Assembly: GCA_965207475.1 (NCBI GenBank)
Contig: OZ242278.1
Coordinates: 186,001-250,000 of the forward strand
Length of the DNA stretch: 64,000 bases
Source of the DNA: WTFY01 sp011523795
Lineage (GTDB): Bacteria; Pseudomonadota; Gammaproteobacteria; UBA4575
Direction of reading: 5' to 3'
The notes under the pieces were generated by a model that did no database searches, was not told the DNA's origin, and worked only from the letters and a program-made list of their open reading frames with translations. The translations under genes were made by a program, and so were the position numbers. How positions within the stretch are numbered: the first letter of the stretch is position 1; every line of letters starts with the position of its first letter. Positions 25,462 through 34,931 of the stretch are shown here, piece by piece.

Positions 25462-26616
25462 ATGGACACCGCAAAAGACGTACATACCAATTCCAGCTGG
25501 ACCCCGCCTGCAACCCGTTTTGTAGAATTACATGGCGATTATGGCACTACTGACTTTATTATGCGCCGCGGCGGCAGCTTGCCGAAGGTGGTAATAGCCT
25601 ATGAGTCTTGGGGCAGGCTTTCACAAATGCGCGATAATGCAGTTCTTGTATTTACAGGGCTGTCTCCTACAGCACATGCTTGTTCCTCTCTGGAGGATCC
25701 TGCACCAGGCTGGTGGGAATACATGATTGGCCCGGGCAAGCCAATCGACACGAATCAGTTTTATGTTGTTTGCGTAAATTCACTGGGAAGCTGTTTCGGT
25801 TCAACAGGCCCGTACTCGATAAATCCCGCCACTGGCCAACGGTATGCAATAGACTTTCCCGATCTTACTATTGAGGATATAGCCAAGGCTGGCCATCACG
25901 CCATGCAGGAGCTAGGGATTGATCACCTTTGCGCTGTTGTCGGCTCATCCATGGGTGGCATGTCATCTCTGGCTTATGCATTGCAGTACCCGGACGAAGT
26001 GGATTACCTCGTAACAATTTCCTCTGCCTGCCGGTCCTTGCCGCTTGCGATAGCAATGCGCTCCATACAGCGGGAAATCGTGAGGTGTGACCCGGACTGG
26101 AGAGAGGGGCGCTATGATTCGGAAAAAGAACCCAAGAGGGGCATGACGCTGGCGCGCAAGATTGGGCTGATTACCTATCGGGCAGGAGAAGAATGGAATC
26201 AGCGCTTCAATCGTGCGCGTGTTGGAATGGAATACAAAGACAGGGACAAGTTTGGGATCGAGTTCGAGGTTGAATCTTACCTGGATTACAATGCCAACAA
26301 GTTTGTGGATTCATTCGATGCAAACAGCTATCTCTATCTATCCCGTGCAATGGACTGGTTTGATGTTGCAGAGCATGGTGGTTCTGTCAATGCAGGACTC
26401 GCCAAGATCCATTCAAAGAAAACCCTTATTATCGGAGTAGAAACAGATATTCTGTTTCCCATAAAACAGCAGGAAGATATCTTTTTTGGAATTCAGAAAG
26501 CAGGACGCAGTGTAGAGTTTGTCCGCCTGCCTTCAATCAAGGGGCATGACTCGTTTTTGGTGGATGAAGAAAACTTTGCCCCAGTTGTGCAGAAATTCTT
26601 TTCAGAAATCGGCTAG
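25462..26616 (+). CDS. MetX-family (homo)serine O-acyltransferase, serine O-succinyltransferase-like
   Basis: This alpha/beta-hydrolase-fold enzyme activates homoserine or serine by acylation for methionine or cysteine synthesis. The nucleophile elbow is VVGSSMGGMS (Ser163), with Asp in ETDILFP and His in KGHDSFLVD completing the triad. The segments TGLSPTAHA, APGWWEYMIGPGKPIDT and NSLGSCFGSTGPYSINPATG resemble the Xanthomonas-type serine O-succinyltransferases more than homoserine acetyltransferases; this is a judgement from remembered sequences. The length is 384 residues. Its stop codon abuts the gltA stop from the other strand with no gap. Confidence 0.85.
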   Translation: MDTAKDVHTNSSWTPPATRFVELHGDYGTTDFIMRRGGSLPKVVIAYESWGRLSQMRDNAVLVFTGLSPTAHACSSLEDPAPGWWEYMIGPGKPIDTNQFYVVCVNSLGSCFGSTGPYSINPATGQRYAIDFPDLTIEDIAKAGHHAMQELGIDHLCAVVGSSMGGMSSLAYALQYPDEVDYLVTISSACRSLPLAIAMRSIQREIVRCDPDWREGRYDSEKEPKRGMTLARKIGLITYRAGEEWNQRFNRARVGMEYKDRDKFGIEFEVESYLDYNANKFVDSFDANSYLYLSRAMDWFDVAEHGGSVNAGLAKIHSKKTLIIGVETDILFPIKQQEDIFFGIQKAGRSVEFVRLPSIKGHDSFLVDEENFAPVVQKFFSEIG

Positions 26617-27921
26617 CTACCGCTGGTCTATATGCACGTAATCGCGTTGGTCAGCTCCGGTATATAACTGGCGCGGCCGTCCAATTCTAGCATAGGGGTC
26701 ACTCATGTGTTCCTTCCAGTGTGAAATCCAGCCTACCGTGCGAGCCAATGCAAATATCACCGTAAACATGTTTAGTGGGATGCCCATTGCCCGCAAGATG
26801 ATTCCAGAATAGAAATCGACATTTGGATACAGCTTGCGCGCCACAAAGTATTCATCTTCCAATGCAATGCGTTCAAGCTCCATTGCAGTATCGAGGAGTT
26901 GCTGATGAGGATTGTTTTCTCCCAGTTCAGCGAGTAACTGATGGCAAACCTCGCGAATAATCTTGGCACGCGGGTCGTAATTCTTGTACACGCGATGGCC
27001 AAACCCCATCAAGCGAAATTTTGAGTCCTTGTCTTTTGCACGTTCAATGTAGTAGCTGACACTCTGCCCTGAACGTACGATGTCTTCGAGCATGTTGATC
27101 ACAGCTTCATTTGCTCCACCATGGGCCGGACCCCAAAGCGAGCTAATGCCTGCAGACAAGGCTGCATATGGGTTTGCCCCTGAACTGCCGGCCAGTCTCA
27201 CTGTAGACGTGGAGGCATTCTGTTCGTGGTCAGCATGCAAAATGAGTATCAGGTCCATTGCGCGCACAAAGGCTGGGCTGGGCTGGTAATTTATGGTTGG
27301 CAAGCCAAACATCATGTACAGGAAGTTTGATACATAATCGAGATTGTTGTCCGGGTATACAAATGGCTGCCCCACGGTGTACTTGTAGACCCATGCAGCC
27401 ATGGTTGGGACTTTAGCGATAAGCCGGTTTGCTGCACTCTCTCTGGAATCTGCATCGTGAACATCTATCTGGTCGTGATAGAACGCGGACATGGCACCTA
27501 CCGTCGCGACCATCATTGCCATGGGATGTGAATTGTTATGAAACCCCAGGTAAAACCGACGCATTTTTTCATCCAGCAAGGTATGCATTTTCAGCCGGCT
27601 CTCGAACGCATCGAAGGTTTGTCTATCAGGAAGCTCACCGTGTAAGAGCAGGTAGCATACTTCTAGAAAGGTACTGCTTTCTGCAAGCTGCTCAATGGGA
27701 TAACCCCGGTAGCGAAGCAATCCCAAGTCCCCGTCAATAAAAGTAATTTTGCTTTCACAGCTCGCTGTGGACACATAGCCCGGATCATAGGTGAAGTAGC
27801 CGAGTTCCTTGTACAAGGTCCCAATGTCAATGGTGCTGGGCCCATTTGTTCCATCCAGTACAGGTAGGTTGACCTTTTTCCCTGTCGCATTATCTGTCAC
27901 TGTGACGGTTCGATCTGCCAT
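26617..27921 (-). CDS. gltA: Citrate synthase (type II, hexameric form)
   Basis: Citrate synthase condenses oxaloacetate and acetyl-CoA, the entry to the TCA cycle. The N-terminal beta-domain LPVLDGTNGPSTIDIGTLYK fits the NADH-regulated Gram-negative form. Active-site regions LILHADHEQNASTSTVRLAG and MGFGHRVYKNYDPRAK are intact, and the C-terminal RPRQLYTGA is typical. The ATG at 27921 is chosen because AGGAG lies before it; an upstream TTG at 27930 is less likely. The protein has 434 residues. It is monocistronic, with a 200-base region upstream for its promoter. Confidence 0.96.
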   Translation of the reverse strand: MADRTVTVTDNATGKKVNLPVLDGTNGPSTIDIGTLYKELGYFTYDPGYVSTASCESKITFIDGDLGLLRYRGYPIEQLAESSTFLEVCYLLLHGELPDRQTFDAFESRLKMHTLLDEKMRRFYLGFHNNSHPMAMMVATVGAMSAFYHDQIDVHDADSRESAANRLIAKVPTMAAWVYKYTVGQPFVYPDNNLDYVSNFLYMMFGLPTINYQPSPAFVRAMDLILILHADHEQNASTSTVRLAGSSGANPYAALSAGISSLWGPAHGGANEAVINMLEDIVRSGQSVSYYIERAKDKDSKFRLMGFGHRVYKNYDPRAKIIREVCHQLLAELGENNPHQQLLDTAMELERIALEDEYFVARKLYPNVDFYSGIILRAMGIPLNMFTVIFALARTVGWISHWKEHMSDPYARIGRPRQLYTGADQRDYVHIDQR

Positions 27922-28138
27922 GTAAATCAACTCCTGAGTTTGTACAAGTCATTTCCCATCAGGCTGACTAGCAGGCATGGTGTGCCAACCCTGCTTTTGC
28001 AGGCAATTGTTCTCTGCCTGTTGATACTAATTCAGATTATCTCTGATCAGCCTAACGCATTGTTTTCTAAATAGATTGCTTAAAGGCGCTATTCTCAGAT
28101 CAGCGCCAGGCTGCTCTTATAAGTACTGATTATAACAT

Positions 28139-28705
28139 TTATAATTTGTAGTGGAGTTTATTTCCGCTGTGGATGCGCTGTTCGATAAACTTGGCAATCT
28201 GGCCTGTATCATTCAGGTCTAGTACAGGCAGGGTAATTTGAATTTGCATGGGTTCGTCGGTTGCAATGGCAATTACGTAAGGATCATCGACAGCAAGAAG
28301 GGGTTTACCCAAGGCGGGCCTGTGTATCTCAATCTTTGGTATCGGCGCCGCTTTAAAGCCTTCAACCACCACAAAATCGATAGGCTCTGGATTTATTTGC
28401 ATCAACGCCTCATGCAGTGACAGTGCTTTCTTTTCTGAAGTATTTTCATGGATCAATGCCCAGCGTTTCCGAGACGAGATTAAGATTTGCTGGGCACCTG
28501 CTTTTCTGATCCTGTAGCTGTCCTTTTCCGGATAATCAATATCAAATGAGTGATGTGCATGTTTGATGACTGCCACATTCAGGCCACGTGCGTTGAATAA
28601 CGGTATAAGCTTCTCAAGCAAAGTGGTTTTGCCTGAGCCGCTGTATGCACACAACCCCATGACTGGAAATTCATATTGTTGATTATGGTCCATGCCAGTA
28701 TTCAA
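28139..28705 (-). CDS. mobB: Molybdopterin-guanine dinucleotide biosynthesis adapter MobB
   Basis: MobB is a GTP-binding protein that assists MobA in attaching GMP to molybdenum cofactor. The P-loop is CAYSGSGKTTLLEKL near residue 19, followed by VAVIKHAHHSFDIDYPEKDS and the family segment VVVEGFKAAPIPKIEIHR. The 188-residue length is normal. Its start overlaps the mobA stop by four bases (28702-28705), so the pair is translationally coupled. An ATG 12 bases downstream is an alternative start. Confidence 0.92.
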   Translation of the reverse strand: MNTGMDHNQQYEFPVMGLCAYSGSGKTTLLEKLIPLFNARGLNVAVIKHAHHSFDIDYPEKDSYRIRKAGAQQILISSRKRWALIHENTSEKKALSLHEALMQINPEPIDFVVVEGFKAAPIPKIEIHRPALGKPLLAVDDPYVIAIATDEPMQIQITLPVLDLNDTGQIAKFIEQRIHSGNKLHYKL

Positions 28706-29295
28706 ATTTTTAAGTGTGCTGAAACCTCAGCTAGGTCACTTTGCCGGTTGACATTTAAAAAACAATTCTTTGTTTTACTGAAATCAGCCTGTACGAGTGC
28801 ATGCTTCTCATACCAGTTTTCGATTTTACGGCCGCCATCTGCAAGATATGTTCGCAGGCTTTCTTGTAGTCGGCAGTTGATCAGTGCATACACAGATTGC
28901 ATTCTGTCCCCATCGTGGGCCACACAAATTTCAGCATGCTGACGACTGAGTTCCGAATGCAAACGTTCTACGATGTTTCCTGGAAGCATGGGCCCGTCAC
29001 ATGGGCAGGTGAAGACAAATTCGGTTGATGCATGTTTCATTGCAGTGGCCATCCCTGCAAGAGGGCCCTGAAATCCGTCCAAATCATCTGCGATTACCTG
29101 ATGACCGAATTTTTCGTATGTTTTTTTGTTTCGGTTGGCATTGACAAAAATCTTTGAAACCTGTGGCTGTAGGGCATTCATCACAAGGACAATCATCGGG
29201 TAACCATTGATTTGGACCAGTCCCTTATCCAGCCCCCCCATGCGGGTTGCCTTGCCCCCGGCCAGTATTACGCCTGTAACTTTATCTTTATGCAT
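28702..29295 (-). CDS. mobA: Molybdenum cofactor guanylyltransferase MobA
   Basis: MobA transfers GMP from GTP to molybdopterin to make the guanine-dinucleotide cofactor used by DMSO-reductase-family enzymes. The nucleotide-binding start GVILAGGKATRMGGLDKGLV is diagnostic. The segment VFTCPCDGPMLPGNIVERL carries the metal-binding aspartate, where many homologues have CDSPF/LP. The length is 197 residues. It forms an operon with mobB. Other Moco genes (moaA at 43.7 kb, a moeB-like gene at 29.8 kb) are in the window but not in this operon. Confidence 0.92.
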   Translation of the reverse strand: MHKDKVTGVILAGGKATRMGGLDKGLVQINGYPMIVLVMNALQPQVSKIFVNANRNKKTYEKFGHQVIADDLDGFQGPLAGMATAMKHASTEFVFTCPCDGPMLPGNIVERLHSELSRQHAEICVAHDGDRMQSVYALINCRLQESLRTYLADGGRKIENWYEKHALVQADFSKTKNCFLNVNRQSDLAEVSAHLKI

Positions 29296-29474
29296 AATAG
29301 TAGCCGGTTGTTGCGAAATACTAGGTATGCTTGCAGCAGTCAGGGTGTGAACATAAGCGTTTTACAGGCAGCTGGCGTGATTTACGCCCGGGTAATGCTG
29401 TAAGCGCCACTGGTCCATATTCTAGTATAGCAAGCTTGGTTGTCTGTTATAGTCAAACAAGGAGGAAAGTAAAC

Positions 29475-29792
29475 ATGAGTGAGCCGATCAACGGTCTGGA
29501 CCGACTTGAAATTGAAGCCGCTGTATTCAGAAAGCTATTGGAGCATTTGCGTGCCAAATCCGATGTGCAAAATATTGACCTGATGAACCTTGCCGATTTT
29601 TGCCGAAACTGTCTTTCAAAGTGGTACGTTGCTGCTGCAGAGGACAGGGGGATTGAAATAGAGTATGAACGTGCCAGGGAAGTTGTTTACGGGATGCCTT
29701 ATACGGAATGGAAAGCCAGGTTCCAGAAAGAAGCCACTTCTGAACAGCTCAAGGCATTTGCTGAAAGCAGCAAGCCCCGAGAGAATGAGTGA
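29475..29792 (+). CDS. DUF1244 family protein
   Basis: This 105-residue protein matches DUF1244: FRKLLEHLRAKSDVQNIDLM, then DFCRNCLSKWYVAAAEDRGI with a conserved CX2C, and YERAREVVYGMPYTEWKARF. Function is unknown. The ATG at 29475 follows a strong AGGAGGAAAG site and is preferred over any upstream start. It begins divergently from mobA and precedes the moeB-like gene by 24 bases on the same strand. Confidence 0.85.
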   Translation: MSEPINGLDRLEIEAAVFRKLLEHLRAKSDVQNIDLMNLADFCRNCLSKWYVAAAEDRGIEIEYERAREVVYGMPYTEWKARFQKEATSEQLKAFAESSKPRENE

Positions 29793-29816
29793 ATGAACAA
29801 ATATTCGATGAACTGA

Positions 29817-30599
29817 ATGAGCAGAACATCTGAAAAAACAGAGTTAAGCGATCAGGACTTATTGCGTTACAGCAGGCAGATTATGCTTCCTCAGATTGAC
29901 CTGTCCGGCCAGCAGAAACTCCTTGCATCTCGTGTTGTGTTGTTTGGTGTTGGCGGATTAGGTTCCACAGTAGCCATGTATCTGGTGACCAGCGGCGTTG
30001 GGAGAATTACCTTGGTAGATCCGGACAGGGTCGATTTATCCAACCTGCAAAGACAGGTGGTATTCCTCAGTGACGACATAGGATGTGAGAAAGTGAGTGC
30101 TGCCAAGCAGAGACTTACGGCCATGAATCAGCAGGTAGAGGTACGAACCATCAATTCAGTGCTGTCTGCAGCCCGACTCAGACAAGTGGCCTCAGAAGCA
30201 GACCTTGTGGTTGATGCAACTGATAACTTCAGTGCCCGGTATGCGATCAATCGTGCATGCGTTGAAACCCACACTCCACTGATAGTAGGCGCGGCAATCC
30301 GGTTTGAAGGCCAAGTTACGGTATTCACGATGAAATCTCAAAGCGCTTGCTACGGATGCCTGTATCCTGATCAGGGAGACTTGGAAGAAAGTTGTGCTCA
30401 AACCGGTATTCTAGGCTCCGTGGCAGGACTGGTTGGATGTCTTCAGGCAACAGAAGCCATCAAGCTTTTGCTGAATCATGGCAAGATCCTTTCTAATAAA
30501 ATTTTGCTCATCGACGCGTTAAACATGGAATGGCACAGTGTCAGGATAAACAGAGATCCTAAGTGTGCCGTGTGTGCTAACTCGAAAGGCCATGCTTGA
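29817..30599 (+). CDS. moeB: MoeB/ThiF-family adenylyltransferase
   Basis: E1-like enzymes of this family adenylate the C-terminal glycine of a sulfur carrier (MoaD for molybdopterin, ThiS for thiamine). The ATP-binding GVGGLGSTVAMYLVTSGVG, VDPDRVDLSNLQRQV and the aspartate motif VDATDNFSARYAINRAC are present. Zinc-binding cysteines appear in CYGCLYPD and CAVCANSK. The protein has 260 residues and no rhodanese domain. The Moco genes nearby favour MoeB, but ThiF or HesA cannot be excluded. Confidence 0.85.
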   Translation: MSRTSEKTELSDQDLLRYSRQIMLPQIDLSGQQKLLASRVVLFGVGGLGSTVAMYLVTSGVGRITLVDPDRVDLSNLQRQVVFLSDDIGCEKVSAAKQRLTAMNQQVEVRTINSVLSAARLRQVASEADLVVDATDNFSARYAINRACVETHTPLIVGAAIRFEGQVTVFTMKSQSACYGCLYPDQGDLEESCAQTGILGSVAGLVGCLQATEAIKLLLNHGKILSNKILLIDALNMEWHSVRINRDPKCAVCANSKGHA

Positions 30600-30669
30600 C
30601 TGCAGGGCTGCTCTGCATTCCCGTATACAGGTCCTCTGCACTTTCTGAATTATGTAGAGAACATCGTCA

Positions 30670-31026
30670 ATGACCGATCAATGCCTTGAAGAACTCAAAC
30701 TAAGGTTGAGGAAGTTTGCACAGGTAAGGGACTGGGAGCAATTCCACAGTCCAAAAAACCTTTCCATGGCATTGTCTGTAGAAGTTGCTGAGCTGGTCGA
30801 ACATTTTCAGTGGCTTACTGAAGAGCAGAGTGTCCGGCTTGATTCACAAGAATATGAGGAAGTGGCGTTTGAAATGGCGGATATATTTATCTTTCTGCTC
30901 CGTTTGTCAGATCAGATGGACATTAATTTGATGGAAGTTGCACAGAGAAAAATAGAGCTGAACGAGCAACGCTACCCGGTCGACAAGGTGAAAGGGAGTT
31001 CGAGAAAATATGACAAATACGAATAG
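30670..31026 (+). CDS. MazG-like nucleotide pyrophosphohydrolase
   Basis: This 118-residue all-alpha NTP pyrophosphatase resembles the dCTPase/RS21-C6 branch. The metal-binding pattern is SVEVAELVEHFQW in the first helix pair and YEEVAFEMADIFIFLLRLSD in the second (E..E and E..D). It probably hydrolyses non-canonical or excess deoxynucleoside triphosphates. It lies 70 bases after the moeB-like gene and 67 bases before the TraB-family gene. Confidence 0.83.
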   Translation: MTDQCLEELKLRLRKFAQVRDWEQFHSPKNLSMALSVEVAELVEHFQWLTEEQSVRLDSQEYEEVAFEMADIFIFLLRLSDQMDINLMEVAQRKIELNEQRYPVDKVKGSSRKYDKYE

Positions 31027-31093
31027 TATCAAGCTGCTTTGATTTTCCGGTTCAGCTGGCCTTCCGTCTGCATCCACGATAAATGAGGTAATT

Positions 31094-32275
31094 GTGAACG
31101 AACCTTTGCAATCTTTGATCATTCGAGAGAGTAAGGTTACTCTCTTGGGCACTTCGCATGTGTCTCGTTCCAGTGCGGATGCCGTCAGGGAAATGCTACG
31201 TTCCGGAATGTTTGATGTGGTCTGTGTTGAACTCTGTCAAAGCCGGTATAACGCAATTATGAACCCGGATACGCTTGCTGAGATGGATTTGTTTGCTGTA
31301 TTCCGCCAGAGAAAAGCAAGTATGGTTACTGCCCACCTGGCTTTGGGTGCATACCAGCAAAGGATGGCTGAACAACTGGGTGTAGAGCCTGGCGTAGATA
31401 TGAAAACCGCGATTGAAGAGGCATCTGAATCAGGGCTGCAGTTGGTACTGATTGACCGTGAAATCGGGATAACGCTCAGACGAGCTTACCGGAATACGTC
31501 TTTTTGGAAGCGCATCTCGCTCGTGGCGGGGTTGTTCGCAAGTGTGCTTTCACGTGAAAGCGTATCTGAGAAGGAGATAGAGAAGCTGAAGAATGGTGAT
31601 GTTTTAGAAACTTTATTTGCACGGTTCTCTGAGGAAAGCAATCATCTCTACCTGCCTCTCGTTGAGGAACGGGATCAGTACATGTCTGCCAAGATACTGC
31701 AGGTTGTAGCGGAGAACAAAAACAGAAACATTCTGGCTGTAGTGGGGGCAGGTCATATGAAAGGAATTGCCCATTATCTGAAAGATTCCAGTTTTCAGCC
31801 TGAAAGTGTTCTGGAGAGGCTGGAAACTGTTAAGCGTAAGAGGACTTTCTTGAAGATCCTGCCCTGGATCATCATTGTGTTGATTGGCATCGGGTTTTAT
31901 TTTGGGTTCAAACAAAGCCCTGACTTAGGCTGGAGGCTTGTTTTGCAGTGGATCGTGATAAATGGCAGTTTGTCTGCCCTGGGTGCTGCCATAGCAGGTG
32001 CGCATCTGATTACTGTTGTCACTGCATTTATTGCTGCGCCCATCACTTCCCTGAATCCTACGATTGGTGCAGGGATGGTAACGGCTGCTGTGGAAACTGT
32101 AATTCGCAAACCTACTGTAAACGATTTCCGTGCGTTGCGTGTGGATACGACTACCGTCAAGGGTTGGCGAAGAAATGCTGTTGCCAAAACACTGCTCATA
32201 TTTGTGCTGAGTTCATTCGGCTCAGCAGTAGGAACATATGTAGCAGGATTCAGGATTTTTGGTCAATTGACCTGA
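31094..32275 (+). CDS. TraB/PrgY-family membrane protein
   Basis: This 393-residue protein has an N-terminal TraB domain (LLGTSHVSRSSADAVREML, VCVELCQSRYNAI and the later AVVGAGHMKGIAHYL) and three to four C-terminal transmembrane helices from about residue 255 (ILPWIIIVLIGIGFYFGF). The Enterococcus members reduce pheromone activity; the fold is related to metal-dependent peptidases. The bacterial role outside that system is unknown. The start is GTG at 31094. It converges with prc, with three bases between the stops. Confidence 0.8.
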   Translation: MNEPLQSLIIRESKVTLLGTSHVSRSSADAVREMLRSGMFDVVCVELCQSRYNAIMNPDTLAEMDLFAVFRQRKASMVTAHLALGAYQQRMAEQLGVEPGVDMKTAIEEASESGLQLVLIDREIGITLRRAYRNTSFWKRISLVAGLFASVLSRESVSEKEIEKLKNGDVLETLFARFSEESNHLYLPLVEERDQYMSAKILQVVAENKNRNILAVVGAGHMKGIAHYLKDSSFQPESVLERLETVKRKRTFLKILPWIIIVLIGIGFYFGFKQSPDLGWRLVLQWIVINGSLSALGAAIAGAHLITVVTAFIAAPITSLNPTIGAGMVTAAVETVIRKPTVNDFRALRVDTTTVKGWRRNAVAKTLLIFVLSSFGSAVGTYVAGFRIFGQLT

Positions 32276-32278
32276 GGA

Positions 32279-34339
32279 TTATGGTGCGTGTGTTAAAGAA
32301 CTGGCACGTTGCACATTCAGAAGGTTAGCCAGGTCAGCCGCTATATGCGCGGTTTCTTGAAGTAATACATCGACATCTTCATCGCCGCCTTTTTTGTCTG
32401 GAGTGTCTAGCTTCACATCCTGGCGGGCCGCATGTATCGCCTTGTTCTTTTCAAATTCTGTTTGTCTTGCTGATTCAAGCAAGGAAATTGAATTTTTGTC
32501 CCTTAGTTCAGAATCACGCTGTAGCGACAGTACCAAATCCCAGTAGTCTCTGTTGTCCTGGATACGTGACTTGTGCAAGCTTGCAGCGGCCTCCAGTATG
32601 TGACGATTCACCGGACCATGATGGTGGTTTATGGCAGATATGGATTTCCAGGGTAACGCATTCTGCAAGGTGCGCTCTCCATACTTGTCAGTGAAAACTG
32701 TATCAAAACTGATATCCGGTACCACGCCTTTATGCTGTGTGCTGTTCCCGCTTACCCTGAAATATTGGGCAATCGTTGCTTTCAACTGACCAAGCCTGGT
32801 ATTGCGGTTGGAGTGAAAGTTGTTCAAGTCAATAAGCTGCTGTACTGTGCCTTTGCCGAATGTAGTTTCACCTACAACTAAACCGTATTGGTAGTCCTGG
32901 ATTACACTCGCTACGATTTCTGATGCCGAGGCACTGAATCGGTCTACCAGAACGATTAACGGGCCTTTGTAAGCGACTTTGGAGTCACGATCTCGATGAA
33001 TACGTATATGGCCTTTCGAGTTCTTGACTTGCACAATCGGACCTTCCTCAATGAACAGGCCTGCAAGTTGTGTCGCCTCAGTCAGTGATCCCCCTCCATT
33101 ACCGCGCAGGTCGAGAATGAGGGCATCGATGTCCACGTCATTCAGTTCAGAAATCAGACGCTCCACGTCACGGGTCGTGCTTCGATAGCCTGTTTCGCCA
33201 CGCTGATATGCGGTAATGTCAATGTAGAAGGTTGGAATCTGGATTATTCCTACCTTGCTGGTTCGGCCATTATCCTGAATGATAATGGTTCTGTTTTTTG
33301 CTGCCTGTTCCTCCAGCTTGATCTCGTCCCGTATGATTTGTATTTCCTTGATCTTGGCAGCATAGCCTTCGGTTCCAGGTAGTATCTGGAGCCTTACTGC
33401 AGTGCCCTTTGCACCACGAATCAGTTCAACCACTTCTTCGAGGCGCCATCCCACAACATCCTTGAATTCCGTTTCATCCTGTTGCGCTACACCGACGATC
33501 CTGTCTGACGCATGCAGCAATCCACTCAAATCAGCTGGTCCACCGGGGATAATTTTTTCGACCAGAGTGTGTTCGCCTTCTATGCGCAGCAATGCTCCGA
33601 TACCTTCGAGAGACAGGCTCATGCGTATTGCGAAGTTTTCTGATGTCCTGGGAGATAAATAGCTCGTATGAGGCTCAAGTGTATGTGTAAAAGAGTTGAT
33701 GAACAGCTGGTATACTTCCTCGGCATCGAGCTGGCTGTGTCTGGCAATGCCCTGATAACGTTTCTCGAGTGTTTGTCTGATTTCATCAGGCTGCTGGCCG
33801 GCAAGCTTCAGGTTGAGCACATCATTCTTGACACGCTTTCTCCAGATCTCATTCATATCCATCTTGTCTTTTGCCCAGCCTGACTCAGAGCGGTCCAAAA
33901 CAAATTCTTCCTGTACGCCGAAATCAAATTCCTTCTCAAGAAGGCTCAGGGCATAATCGATACGTTCATCTACTCGTTCCTGAAACAGGCGGAACATTTC
34001 GAACGGAACACCCAGTTTTTGCTCGTTCAATGCATCATCCAGCCTGAACCGGAACATATCAAAACTGTCTACATCCTCCTGATAAAAGTAACTTCTATTC
34101 GGATCTAGCGAAGTCAAGTATGCTTCCAGGATCTTTTCTGACAACGCATCGTCAATGCTGAATTCCTTGTAGTGATACTTCTTCAGGAGCTGGGTGATGA
34201 TCCGTGTTGCCTTACTGTGCTTGTCATGAGGCTCAAGTACCGCATTGATATCGGCAAATGAACTGATCAGCAATATGGCCGGAACTGCAAGAACGGCCGT
34301 CAGCCATTTGAACGATTTAGACAGTTTGCACTGCGACAT
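32279..34339 (-). CDS. prc: Tail-specific (C-terminal processing) protease Prc
   Basis: Prc is a periplasmic S41 protease that trims or degrades proteins by their C-termini, including cell-wall hydrolases and SsrA-tagged substrates. After a signal sequence come the N-terminal helical domain, a PDZ domain (SLEGIGALLRIEGEHTLVEK, IIPGGPADLSG) and the catalytic core with LILDLRGNGGGSLTEA, the nucleophile region DRFSASASEIVASVIQDY and the lysine motif GETTFGKGTVQ. The ATG at 34339 is preferred because GGAG precedes it at six bases; a TTG at 34357 is unlikely. It has 686 residues, the full-length Gram-negative form. Confidence 0.94.
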   Translation of the reverse strand: MSQCKLSKSFKWLTAVLAVPAILLISSFADINAVLEPHDKHSKATRIITQLLKKYHYKEFSIDDALSEKILEAYLTSLDPNRSYFYQEDVDSFDMFRFRLDDALNEQKLGVPFEMFRLFQERVDERIDYALSLLEKEFDFGVQEEFVLDRSESGWAKDKMDMNEIWRKRVKNDVLNLKLAGQQPDEIRQTLEKRYQGIARHSQLDAEEVYQLFINSFTHTLEPHTSYLSPRTSENFAIRMSLSLEGIGALLRIEGEHTLVEKIIPGGPADLSGLLHASDRIVGVAQQDETEFKDVVGWRLEEVVELIRGAKGTAVRLQILPGTEGYAAKIKEIQIIRDEIKLEEQAAKNRTIIIQDNGRTSKVGIIQIPTFYIDITAYQRGETGYRSTTRDVERLISELNDVDIDALILDLRGNGGGSLTEATQLAGLFIEEGPIVQVKNSKGHIRIHRDRDSKVAYKGPLIVLVDRFSASASEIVASVIQDYQYGLVVGETTFGKGTVQQLIDLNNFHSNRNTRLGQLKATIAQYFRVSGNSTQHKGVVPDISFDTVFTDKYGERTLQNALPWKSISAINHHHGPVNRHILEAAASLHKSRIQDNRDYWDLVLSLQRDSELRDKNSISLLESARQTEFEKNKAIHAARQDVKLDTPDKKGGDEDVDVLLQETAHIAADLANLLNVQRASSLTHAP

Positions 34340-34551
34340 AAATTCTCCAGACGTCAAGATTCCTAAACATGTAAAATTTCAGCGAGGTGATTGTATCATT
34401 CAAGTTCACGGTCATTTCGTACGGCTTGATAAGCAATCTTTTTTCAGTTACAAACCTGTAACAGTTTTTTAGCAGTATATAGGTGTTACGCGATACGGGT
34501 AAGTGCCTGTATGATTTGCCATGAAGTGCCGATAATAACAAGCTGCCAATT

Positions 34552-34926
34552 ATGCAAGTGGATCAAATACTTAAGAAGTGGGAGGAATGTCTTAACAGAG
34601 GCGATGTCTCCAGTATTGTCAAACTCTACTCGAGAGAAGCGATCCTGTTGGGAACGTTCTCTGAAATTATTCGTGACAATCCAGAACTTATCCGGAAATA
34701 CTTTGAAGAATTGCTTTCCAAGGAGAAGCTGAAGGTTCGCTTCAGCCTGATACGATCACGAGTATATAGCGGCACTTGGCTATGTTCCGGATTCTATGAG
34801 TTTACGTACATCGAAAATGAACAGGTCAGCCTGCCTGCTCGCTTTACCTTTGTGATTGGAAATGAAAGTGATGATGGTTACAGGATTCTAGAGCATCACT
34901 CTTCGGTGGTTCCACATGACACCTGA
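34552..34926 (+). CDS. SnoaL/DUF4440-like protein
   Basis: This 124-residue protein fits the NTF2-like cone fold of the SnoaL-like/CaMKII-association-domain group. It starts with WEECLNRGDVSSIVKLYSRE, followed by AILLGTFSEIIRDNPELIRK and ends with strands around ARFTFVIGNESDDGYRILEHHSS. The pocket could bind a small molecule or mediate oligomerisation; no function can be assigned. It is divergent from prc and converges with the aminotransferase gene with five bases between stops. Confidence 0.7.
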   Translation: MQVDQILKKWEECLNRGDVSSIVKLYSREAILLGTFSEIIRDNPELIRKYFEELLSKEKLKVRFSLIRSRVYSGTWLCSGFYEFTYIENEQVSLPARFTFVIGNESDDGYRILEHHSSVVPHDT

Positions 34927-34931
34927 GCCTG

